9,985 nt of DNA from DATEPR01 sp036503065 (lineage in GTDB: Bacteria > Actinomycetota > Actinomycetes > Mycobacteriales > Pseudonocardiaceae). The translations under genes were made by a program, and so were the position numbers. Numbering within the stretch: the stretch's first letter is position 1; every line of letters begins with the position of its first letter. The notes beneath the pieces were generated by a model. That model had not been told where the DNA came from and did not search any database. It was given only the letters and a program-made list of their open reading frames with translations. Shown here piece after piece: positions 1 to 6,334 of this stretch. The stretch covers positions 1-9,985 of the forward strand of contig DASXXM010000324.1 in assembly GCA_036503065.1 (NCBI GenBank), given 5' to 3'.

Positions 1-954
1 CAGGTCCACGCCGGCCGTGAGTAGTTCGGTGGCCGAGTAGTGGCGGAGCGCGTGCAGGTGGCTGCCGATGCCCAGGCGCTTGCACATCCGCGCGTAGCGG
101 TGGGTGGCGCCGCTCGGGTCGTAGGGGCGGTCCCAAGCCGCTTCGTAGGAGAACAGGAACGCCTCGTCGCTGGGCTCCAGGCCCAACTCCGGCACGGCCT
201 CGGCATACCGCTGCCGGTGCTGGGTGAGCACCTCGACCGTCGCCGGGTCGAGCGAGATCAGCCGCATGCGGGCGTCTTGGCGTCCTTTCATACATACGGC
301 CCTCAGCCCGACGTAGTTCCGGTGGATGGCGATCTTGCCTGCCTTCAGATCGATGTCCGACCACCGCAGCGCGAGCAGCTCGGCCCGACGCACGCCGGTG
401 ACCATCGCCAATCAGACCAACGTCCCCCAGGTCTCGTCTTCCTCCCAGGCCGCCGTGATGATGCGGGCTGCCTGGTCGGAGCTGGACGGGCGCGGATCCG
501 GCGCCGGCTGACGGGGCTTCTTGGTGAACTCGGCAGGGTTGTTGGTGATCCACTCCCACCGCTGGGCGGCCGACAGCGCGCCGCTGATCACGTAGTGGAT
601 CTTCTAGATGGTCGAGTTCACCAGCGGCTTGCACTTGTGCGGCGGACACTCGATGACCTAGCAACCAGCCTTCGCGCAGTCGTGGTCCTGGTAGCCGCCC
701 GCGAGTGGACGGCCTGGGGACCGAAGGTGCCGGACCATGCGGACACTCATGCTGGCCCTGCACGCGGTGGTCGATCCGCGGGGTGCCTTCGCATCCGACG
801 CTGTATCGGCGTAGCTCCGCGTACATCTCCTCCAACAGCCTTGCCGAGACCTTGCCGATCGGCTCGTCACCGAGTGTGGGATCGATGTGGGGCGCAGATA
901 CCCCTCGTAGCCCTGCCGGGTCAAGTCCTCGATCCCGTGCGTCCGCAACGTCAA
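1..954 (-). pseudogene. Decayed tyrosine recombinase (phage/ICE integrase), 3' end beyond window edge
   Basis: Reading the minus strand gives a recognisable actinobacterial tyrosine integrase in broken frames. The N-terminal piece (about 954-893) reads TLRTHGIEDLTRQGYEGYLR. A one-base frame change near 889-893 leads to HIDPTLGDEPIGKVSARLL and on to HEC (743-751). A second change between about 690 and 740 restores the first frame at DHDC (677-688). From there to the edge it reads VIECPPHKC, ISGALSAAQRWEWI, TGVRRAELLALRW, MKGRQ, FLFSYEAAWDRPY and HLHALRHYSATELL. These hold the first catalytic Arg, a candidate Lys and the HxxRH box; the Tyr would lie beyond position 1. In-frame stops are TAG at 658-660, TAG at 604-606 and TGA at 412-414. 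The TGA replaces the Trp expected in the family's TLVWL stretch. No start codon or N-terminal arm-binding domain is visible between 954 and the tRNA. I judge it non-functional. The position beside a tRNA 3' end fits an integration site. Confidence 0.88.
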
Positions 955-987
955 GATCGAAACGGCCTAAACTGCTGGTAGAAAGGG

Positions 988-1060
988 AGCCGGCGAGGGG
1001 ACTTGAACCCCTAACCTTCCGCTTACAAGGCGGATGCTCTGCCAATTGAGCTACGCCGGC
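988..1060 (-). tRNA. tRNA-Thr (anticodon UGU)
   Basis: The reverse complement folds as a complete 73-nt tRNA. The acceptor is GCCGGCG/CGCCGGC, with the D arm GCTCAATTGGCAGAGC. The anticodon stem TCCGC/GCGGA encloses loop CTTGTAA, which gives anticodon TGT. The variable loop is AGGTT, and the T arm is AGGGG-TTCAAGT-CCCCT. Position 988 supplies discriminator U. CCA is not encoded (next bases CCC), as is usual in Actinobacteria. The 3' end faces the integrase relic at 954, so the tRNA was probably the attachment site of a lost or decayed element and remains intact. Confidence 0.97.
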
Positions 1061-1084
1061 GTGGGCCCCAGGGGGTCCTGGAAC

Positions 1085-1111
1085 ATGGTAAGGGGCACCA
1101 CCGTTTGTCAC
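1085..1111 (-). promoter_or_regulatory. Candidate promoter of tRNA-Thr
   Basis: On the minus strand GTGACA (1106-1111, five of six matches to TTGACA) is followed after 15 bp by TACCAT (1085-1090, fits TANNNT). A start near 1078 would leave a leader of about 18 nt before the tRNA 5' end at 1060. The spacer is shorter than the usual 17-18 bp, so the -35 assignment is uncertain. Confidence 0.4.
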
Positions 1112-1160
1112 CTGCGACTATCGGGCTACTGGGGGTGTGAGCAACGCGTCATTGCCAGTT

Positions 1161-1198
1161 GGGCTGGTGGTTCGGGTGGGTGAACGGGCTGGTGGGGG
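1161..1198 (+). repeat. G-tract block: 10-bp direct repeat and G-quadruplex motif
   Basis: GGGCTGGTGG occurs at 1161-1170 and again at 1186-1195, 25 bp apart. Between and within the copies, G runs at 1174-1176, 1178-1180, 1186-1188 and 1194-1198 are separated by 1, 5 and 5 bases, which meets the usual G3+N1-7 quadruplex rule. It lies about 240 bp upstream of otsA on the non-template strand for otsA. Function is unknown, and such motifs arise by chance in GC-rich DNA. Confidence 0.5.
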
Positions 1199-1422
1199 TG
1201 TACTCAGCGCGGCTGGTCGGGGGCGTTTCGGGCTTCTGAAGCGGGACGCCGGCGGGTGAAAGTCGGCGGGTTGTGGCGGTGGACACGTTCGGGTGACGCG
1301 GGCCACGTCGTGGTGGCGCCATCGTGGGGACGCGGCTTGGGGCGGATCTCACTAGCCTCATGTGTGGGGGGCGCCGCTCGGTGCGTGACGTTCGGCGGAA
1401 TGTTTCTGCATGGCCCGAGCGT

Positions 1423-1429
1423 GAGGAGG
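1423..1429 (+). promoter_or_regulatory. Ribosome binding site that sets the otsA start
   Basis: GAGGAGG lies 9 nt before the GTG at 1439. It is the best Shine-Dalgarno match in the leader, and it favours this GTG over the in-frame ATG at 1400, which has only a poor GGCGGA directly in front of it. Confidence 0.75.
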
Positions 1430-1438
1430 TTCTGCCAG

Positions 1439-2890
1439 GTGAGCAACGGCCCGGGAGCCGATGGGGCGAACTTCGTCGTCGTCGCGAACCGTCTTCCCGT
1501 TGACCTGGAGCGGATGGAGGACGGTACGGAACGGTGGCGGCACAGTCCTGGTGGCCTTGTTACCGCGCTGGAACCGTTTCTGCGCTCTCGTCATGGTGCC
1601 TGGGTCGGCTGGCCCGGGGTGGCGGATGCGGACGTTCCGGCATTTTCCGACGAAGGGATGCTGCTTTATCCGGTTTCGCTCTCCTCGACCGAGATGCGGG
1701 ACTACTACGAGGGGTTCTCCAATGGCACGTTGTGGCCGCTTTATCACGACGTGGTCGTTCGGCCTTCGTTCGAGCGGTCCTGGTGGGACAGCTACGTCAA
1801 GGTGAACCAGCGCTTCGCGGATGCCTGCGCCGGCATCGCGGCGGAGGGGGCCACCGTATGGGTGCAGGACTACCAGCTCCAACTCGTGCCGGCGATGCTG
1901 CGGGACCAGCGGCCGGACCTGCGGATCGGGTTCTTTCTACACATTCCGTTTCCTCCTGTTGAGCTCTTCATGCAACTGCCGTGGCGGACCGAGATCATTC
2001 GCGGGCTGTTGGGGGCGGACCTGGTCGGGTTCCATCTGCCGGGTGGGGCGCAGAACTTCCTCTGGCTGGCTCGGCGGCTGGTCGGCCTCGAACCGACGCG
2101 CGCCGCTGTCGGGGTGCGAACGCGGCCGGGTTTGGTGCAGTTCGGCGATCGAAGCGTTCGGGTGGGCGCGTTTCCGATCTCCATCGACGCGACCGGGCTG
2201 GACATGTTGTCGCGGCGGCGGGACGTGGTGGCGCGGGCTCGACAGATCCGGGCCGATCTCGGCAATCCGAAGAAAATAATGCTCGGTGTCGACCGGCTGG
2301 ATTACACGAAAGGCATTGACGTCCGGCTTCGTGCACTGGGAGAACTGCTCGAGGAGAACCGGATCGATCCGGCCGACGTGGTGATGGTGCAACTTGCAAC
2401 TCCGAGCCGGGAACGGGTCGAGCACTACCGCCAGATGCGCGGCAGCATTGAGGGTCAGGTGGGCCGGATCAACGGCGAGTTCGCGCGGGTCGGCCATCCT
2501 GTCGTCCACTACCTGCACCAGTCGGTGGACCGTGAAGAACTCGTCGCCTTCTTCTCGGCTGCTGATGTCATGGTGGTGACGCCGGTCCGCGACGGGATGA
2601 ACCTGGTGTGCAAGGAGTACGTCGCCAGCCGGCACGACCTCGGTGGCGTGCTGGTGTTGTCCGAGTTCGCCGGCGCGGCCGCCGAGCTGACCAGCGCGTT
2701 GCTGGTCAATCCGCACGATCTCGACGGCGTGAAGAACTCGTTGCTCACCGCGTTGACCATGGATCCGGCCGAGGGCAGACGCCGGATGCGGGCGCTGCGG
2801 CGGCAGGTGCTCACCCATGATGTCGACCGCTGGGCGCGTTCCTTCATCGCCGCACTCAACCCCGTTGATCAACCTGAGATCATGTACTGA
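1439..2890 (+). CDS. otsA: Trehalose-6-phosphate synthase (GT20)
   Basis: This cytosolic GT-B glycosyltransferase joins glucose from an NDP-glucose donor to glucose-6-phosphate, giving trehalose-6-phosphate, the first step of the OtsAB route. From the GTG at 1439 it has 483 residues, the usual family length. Visible signatures are NRLPV (R18), SPGGL, GWPG, NGTLWPLYHD, VWVQDYQLQLVP (D144), FFLHIPFPP (H168), LLGADLVGFH, VDRLDYTKGI (R286, K291), RDGMNLVCKEY (D385, E393) and LSEFAGAA. The spacing of R286/K291 and of D385/E393 equals that of R262/K267 and D361/E369 in the E. coli enzyme, so donor and phosphate contacts look intact. The start was chosen for the GAGGAGG box at 1423-1429; an in-frame upstream extension to 1256 is not protein-like. 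The next gene encodes the matching phosphatase, which supports the assignment. Confidence 0.96.
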   Translation: MSNGPGADGANFVVVANRLPVDLERMEDGTERWRHSPGGLVTALEPFLRSRHGAWVGWPGVADADVPAFSDEGMLLYPVSLSSTEMRDYYEGFSNGTLWPLYHDVVVRPSFERSWWDSYVKVNQRFADACAGIAAEGATVWVQDYQLQLVPAMLRDQRPDLRIGFFLHIPFPPVELFMQLPWRTEIIRGLLGADLVGFHLPGGAQNFLWLARRLVGLEPTRAAVGVRTRPGLVQFGDRSVRVGAFPISIDATGLDMLSRRRDVVARARQIRADLGNPKKIMLGVDRLDYTKGIDVRLRALGELLEENRIDPADVVMVQLATPSRERVEHYRQMRGSIEGQVGRINGEFARVGHPVVHYLHQSVDREELVAFFSAADVMVVTPVRDGMNLVCKEYVASRHDLGGVLVLSEFAGAAAELTSALLVNPHDLDGVKNSLLTALTMDPAEGRRRMRALRRQVLTHDVDRWARSFIAALNPVDQPEIMY

Positions 2891-2913
2891 TACTGACCTG
2901 ATTAGGATCAGTA
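2891..2913 (+). terminator. Hairpin directly after otsA (weak terminator or operator)
   Basis: TACTGA and CCT (2891-2899) pair with AGG and TCAGTA (2904-2913) around a GATT loop, with one unpaired A. The left arm is also tandemly repeated (TACTGA at 2885-2890 and 2891-2896), overlapping the otsA stop codon. The stem is AT-rich for this genome and no T run follows, so it is a poor classical terminator. It could instead be a binding site or an mRNA-processing element. Confidence 0.4.
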
Positions 2914-3027
2914 GCTCGATCGGGTGGTCGTCGATGGAATTCGTGATGGCGAGTTCACATCGATGACACCTTGGCTTGCTGGCCTGCCGCCAGATTTGAC
3001 AGCTGTGCGGCTTGCCGGCGATCCCGG

Positions 3028-3037
3028 GGTCATGACC
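3028..3037. repeat. Perfect 10-bp palindrome upstream of otsB-GH15
   Basis: GGTCATGACC is self-complementary. It sits 26 bp after a TTGACA hexamer and 95 bp before the GTG start at 3133. It could be a dimeric regulator's operator, but a single 10-bp palindrome is weak evidence. Confidence 0.3.
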
Positions 3038-3132
3038 ATCGGTCAGCTACAGTGCCACCGTCCCAGGCCGGGTTGGGCACCGCTGTCGGGCCCTGGGATG
3101 TCCCCGTTCCTGCTGTTAGAAAGCCGATCACC

Positions 3133-5682
3133 GTGACAGCCGAGTCTCTTTCTGTTGAGTTGCGTCGTGCGCTGGTTCGGGTCGCGCGGGTGCCGCGGTT
3201 GTTGGTGGCCAGTGACTACGACGGCACACTGGCGCCGATCGTCGCCGACCCGGAGCGGGCGCGGCCGTTGCCCGAGTCGGTGGGCGCGCTGCGGGTGCTG
3301 GCTGGACTGCACGAGACGACGGCGGCGGTGATCTCCGGCCGGGCGCTGCGGGACCTGGCGACGTTGTCCCGGCTGCCGTCCGAGGTGCATCTGGTCGGAT
3401 CGCACGGGTCCGAGTTCGACGTGGGATTCGTGCACGCGTTGGACCAGACGGCGCGCGGGCTGCACCGGCGGTTGGAGACGGTGCTGGAAGAGATCGTGGA
3501 CGGGGCAACGGGGACCGGCCTCGAGGTGAAGCCTGCGTCCATCGCGGTGCATGTGCGACGGGCCGAGCCGGACATCGCCGAGCGCGTGCTGGCGGCGGTG
3601 CGCTCCGGCCCGGCCGGCTGGGAGGGTGTTTCGGTGACGGAGGGCAAGGCCGTCATCGAGCTGGCGGTGGTGTCCACGGACAAGGGCCACGCGCTCGACG
3701 TGTTGCGGCACGAGGCGGGCGCGTCGGCCGCGGTGTTCGTCGGGGACGACGTGACGGACGAGCGGGCCTTCGTGCGACTGGCCGGGCCGGACGTGGGCAT
3801 CAAGGTGGGCACCGGGCCCAGCGCGGCCGGTTTCCGGGTGTCGGATCCGGACGCGGTGGCGACGGTGTTGGCGCTGCTGGTCGAGGAGCGCCGGGCGTGG
3901 CTGTTCGGGGAGTCGGCAGCGCCCATCGAACGGCTCAGCATGCTGGCCAACGAGACGTCGGTGGCCCTGGTGTCGCCGGACGCGCGCCTGAACTGGCTGT
4001 GCCACCCGGAACCGGACTCGGCCGCGGTGTTCGCGGAACTGGTCGGCGGCGCGGGCGCCGGACACTTCAGCATCAAGCCGGCGCGTGGTGGACTGCCGCT
4101 GAGCCAGCGGTACGTGCCGGGGACGATGACGGTGGAGACACGCTTCTCCCAGGTCGTGGTCACCGACTACCTGGCGCACGGATCACCGGCGCACCGCACG
4201 GATCTGGTGCGGGTGCTGACGGGATCGACGCCGGTGCTGGTGAGTTTCGCGCCACGGCCGGAGTTCGGCCAGGTTGGCGTGCGGCTGCGGGCCGAAGCGG
4301 ACGGGTTGCGGGTGGTCGGCACCGGTGACCCGATCGTCCTGCGCTCACCCGGCGTGACCTGGGAGATCACCGGCGACGGCATGCACCAGACGGCGAACGC
4401 CACGATCGACCTGATCAGCGGCGAGCCCCTGGTGCTGGAACTGCGCTGCGGGACCACCGATCTCTCCCCCGGGCCGGAGGAGGAACTGGTGGGCCGGGCG
4501 GCGGCCGAGGGCGCGTGGTCGCGGTGGGTGCAGACGTTGACGCTGCCCAGCGTGGCGCGGGAGATGGTGGCACGCTCGGCACTGACGCTGCGCGGCCTGT
4601 GCCACGAGGAGACCGGCGGCATCATGGCGGCGGCGACGACGTCGTTGCCCGAGGAGATCGGTGGCGTCCGGAACTGGGACTACCGGTACTGCTGGCTGCG
4701 GGACGGGTCGCTGACCGCGCGGGCGTTGGTCAGCCTGGGTTCGGTTGCCGAGGCAGAGGGTTACCTGCGGTGGATGCACGGGGTGCTGGCCTCGCTGCCC
4801 GGCCCGGAGTACCTGCACCCGCTGTATACGTTGGCGGGCACCATATTGGGACCGGAGGCGGTGCTGGACACGTTGCCCGGTTATGCCGGTTCGCGGCCGG
4901 TCCGGGTGGGGAACCTGGCCAACCAGCAGGTGCAGCTCGACGTGTTCGGGCCGGTCGTCGACCTGGTCGTGGAACTGTCGAACGTCCGGGGCAAGCTGAC
5001 CGACGACGACTGGCGGATGGTCGGCGCGATGGTCCGCGCGGTCGCGGCCCGCTGGCACGAACCGGACCACGGGATCTGGGAGGAGCGGCAGACGCCGCGC
5101 CACCACGTGTACTCGAAGGTGCAGTGCTGGGTGACGGTGGACCGGGCGCTGAAGCTCGCCGACCGCTGGGGCCGGACGCCGGATCCGGTGTGGCCGCGGT
5201 TGCGGGACCGGATCGCCGAGGACGTGTTGACCAACGGCTGGCACGGGCAGGCGTGCGGCGGGATCGGCGCGTTCACCACGGCCTACGACGGCCTCGACCT
5301 GGACGCGGCATCGCTGCACGTGGGCCTGTCCGGCCTGCTGGACCCGACGGACGAGCGGTTCGCGGCCACGGTGACGGCGATCGAGGCGGAACTGCGGTCC
5401 GGCTCGACGGTCTACCGGTACCACCGGGACGACGGGCTGCCGGGCGTTGAGGGCGGCTTCCACCTGTGCGCCGCCTGGATGATCGAGGCGTACCTGCTCA
5501 CCGGCCGCCGCACCGAGGCCGAGGAGCTGTTCAATCAGATGGTCGACGCGGCCGGGCCGACCGGGCTGCTGCCGGAGGAGTACGACCCGATCGCGGAACG
5601 GTCGCTGGGCAACCATCCCCAGGCCTACTCACATCTCGGCCTGATCCGCTGCGCACAGCTGCTGGAGGCCCAGCTGCCGTGA
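3133..5682 (+). CDS. otsB: Trehalose-6-phosphate phosphatase fused to a GH15 hydrolase (trehalase-like)
   Basis: This single 849-residue protein has two enzymes and no signal peptide, so it is cytosolic. Residues about 1-250 are a HAD phosphatase of OtsB type: SDYDGTLAP (D28 nucleophile, D30), ISGR (S68), GSHGSEF, DKGHAL (K184) and FVGDDVTDE (D205, D206, D209). All four HAD motifs are complete. After a short linker, residues about 265-849 form a GH15 (glucoamylase/trehalase) domain: NETSVALVSPDARLNWLC (from N273), RNWDYRYCWLRD (513-524), GIWEERQTPRHHVYSKVQCW with candidate acid E650, and GLLPEEYDP with candidate base E815 or E816, where the family usually has Ser before the Glu pair. Similarity is closest to actinobacterial GH15 trehalases; glucoamylase activity is the alternative. 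The GTG at 3133 is preferred because TPP family proteins begin about here and a weak GAAAG lies 9 nt upstream; the frame is open back to 2971. The 242-bp gap after otsA suggests its own promoter. Confidence 0.9.
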   Translation: MTAESLSVELRRALVRVARVPRLLVASDYDGTLAPIVADPERARPLPESVGALRVLAGLHETTAAVISGRALRDLATLSRLPSEVHLVGSHGSEFDVGFVHALDQTARGLHRRLETVLEEIVDGATGTGLEVKPASIAVHVRRAEPDIAERVLAAVRSGPAGWEGVSVTEGKAVIELAVVSTDKGHALDVLRHEAGASAAVFVGDDVTDERAFVRLAGPDVGIKVGTGPSAAGFRVSDPDAVATVLALLVEERRAWLFGESAAPIERLSMLANETSVALVSPDARLNWLCHPEPDSAAVFAELVGGAGAGHFSIKPARGGLPLSQRYVPGTMTVETRFSQVVVTDYLAHGSPAHRTDLVRVLTGSTPVLVSFAPRPEFGQVGVRLRAEADGLRVVGTGDPIVLRSPGVTWEITGDGMHQTANATIDLISGEPLVLELRCGTTDLSPGPEEELVGRAAAEGAWSRWVQTLTLPSVAREMVARSALTLRGLCHEETGGIMAAATTSLPEEIGGVRNWDYRYCWLRDGSLTARALVSLGSVAEAEGYLRWMHGVLASLPGPEYLHPLYTLAGTILGPEAVLDTLPGYAGSRPVRVGNLANQQVQLDVFGPVVDLVVELSNVRGKLTDDDWRMVGAMVRAVAARWHEPDHGIWEERQTPRHHVYSKVQCWVTVDRALKLADRWGRTPDPVWPRLRDRIAEDVLTNGWHGQACGGIGAFTTAYDGLDLDAASLHVGLSGLLDPTDERFAATVTAIEAELRSGSTVYRYHRDDGLPGVEGGFHLCAAWMIEAYLLTGRRTEAEELFNQMVDAAGPTGLLPEEYDPIAERSLGNHPQAYSHLGLIRCAQLLEAQLP

Positions 5683-5707
5683 ACGCTCGGTCGGGCTCCG
5701 GGCAAGT

Positions 5708-5712
5708 AGAGG
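5708..5712 (+). promoter_or_regulatory. Ribosome binding site that sets the ECF sigma start
   Basis: AGAGG lies 10 nt before the ATG at 5723 but only 1 nt before the in-frame GTG at 5714, so the ATG is the likely start. It lies within the 40-bp gap after the otsB-GH15 stop codon. Confidence 0.65.
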
Positions 5713-5722
5713 TGTGACCACC

Positions 5723-6334
5723 ATGACGAGGCCGTCCCCGGAGCCGTCCGGGGACGATCCGCCCGAGCCCGACCGACCCGACCTGTCCGGCCCCGATCCC
5801 GCGGCCGTGTTCGGCAAGTTGTTCGACGAGCACGCGCCCGCGCTGCACCGCTACCTGGCCCGGCGGGTCGGCACCACGATCGCCGACGACCTGGTCGCGG
5901 ACACGTTCGTCACCGCGCTGGACCATCGGCACCGCTACGACCCGGCGCGGGCCGGCGTGCGGCCCTGGCTGTACGGCATCGCCAGCAACCTGTTGCGCCG
6001 GCACGTCCGGGACGAGCTGCGTGCCCTGCGGGCCACCGCGCGACTGGTCTCCGAACGGCATCAGGACGGCCCGGAGAACCGGGTCGCCGAACGGCTGGAC
6101 GCCAAGGCCAGGATCGCCCGGCTGGCCGCGGCGTTGGCCGTCCTGTCCCCGGATGACCGAGAGGTCCTGCTGCTGACCAGCTGGGCCGGCCTGAGTCCGG
6201 TGGAGATCGCACAGGCACTCGACATTCCGGCCGGCACGGTGCGCTCGCGGCTGCACCGGGTCCGCCGCTGGCTGCGCGCCAGCGCGACGACCATCGAACC
6301 GGCCCCGGCGCTCCCGGAGGACCACCATGGCTGA
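5723..6334 (+). CDS. ECF-type RNA polymerase sigma factor
   Basis: This 203-residue protein has the two-domain sigma-70 layout of extracytoplasmic-function factors and would direct RNA polymerase to a small regulon. After a Pro/Asp-rich N-terminal tail of about 25 residues comes region 2, with FGKLFDEHAPALHRYLARR, ADDLVADTFVTAL and VRPWLYGIASNLLRRHVRDE. A linker leads to region 4, with LSPDDREVLLLTSWAGLSP and the helix-turn-helix PVEIAQALDIPAGTVRSRLH. There is no C-terminal SnoaL-type extension. Its last codons overlap the next gene by 8 bp, so the two are translationally coupled; ECF genes with CU044_5270-type neighbours are a recurrent actinobacterial arrangement. The gene lies 40 bp after the trehalose fusion gene and may be co-transcribed with it. 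The ECF group and target promoters cannot be told from the sequence. Confidence 0.92.
   Translation: MTRPSPEPSGDDPPEPDRPDLSGPDPAAVFGKLFDEHAPALHRYLARRVGTTIADDLVADTFVTALDHRHRYDPARAGVRPWLYGIASNLLRRHVRDELRALRATARLVSERHQDGPENRVAERLDAKARIARLAAALAVLSPDDREVLLLTSWAGLSPVEIAQALDIPAGTVRSRLHRVRRWLRASATTIEPAPALPEDHHG

Larger units (their letters stand above)
1061..1438. other. Intergenic region between tRNA-Thr and otsA (378 bp)
   Basis: No credible gene is seen. The right part (1256-1438) is open in frame with otsA, but lacks family similarity and a ribosome binding site. The region is strongly G-rich on the plus strand. It holds the tRNA promoter candidate at its left end, a tandem G-tract block at 1161-1198 and the otsA leader at its right end. 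TAGCCT at 1353-1358 fits a -10 box for otsA, but I see no acceptable -35 at 17-18 bp upstream, so the otsA promoter remains unplaced. Confidence 0.6.
2891..3132. other. Intergenic region between otsA and the otsB-GH15 gene (242 bp)
   Basis: The region holds the hairpin at 2891-2913, a perfect TTGACA at 2996-3001 without a convincing -10 (CGATCC at 17 bp), and a perfect 10-bp palindrome GGTCATGACC at 3028-3037. TACAGT at 3048-3053 is another possible -10 but has no -35. The gap is long for two consecutive steps of one pathway and suggests a second promoter for the fusion gene. The open frames here (2924-3136 and 2971-3132) show no protein similarity I recognise. Confidence 0.5.

Noticed and set aside
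1..954. Programmed frameshifting or stop read-through giving a working integrase
   Set aside because: Three separate stops, two frame changes and no visible start region are far better explained by decay.
40..981. 313-codon open frame on the plus strand over the integrase relic
   Set aside because: The opposite strand translates to clear integrase motifs over the same span, and the plus-strand product resembles no protein I know and is typical of antisense frames in GC-rich DNA.
1256..1438. 61-codon in-frame N-terminal extension of otsA
   Set aside because: No family similarity or ribosome binding site at 1256, while GAGGAGG is correctly placed before the GTG at 1439 and gives the usual OtsA length.
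2996..3024. Full sigma-70 promoter from the perfect TTGACA before otsB-GH15
   Set aside because: The hexamers at 16-19 bp spacing (for example CGATCC) do not fit TANNNT, so it is only noted as a -35-like sequence.
2971..3132. 54-codon in-frame N-terminal extension of the otsB-GH15 protein
   Set aside because: Cys/Arg/Pro-rich and without resemblance to OtsB N-termini; the segment contains palindromic and promoter-like signals, and family similarity begins right after the GTG at 3133.
2924..3136. 70-codon small open frame in the otsA-otsB gap
   Set aside because: GTG start with no ribosome binding site, no recognisable domain, and overlap with the start of the fusion gene.
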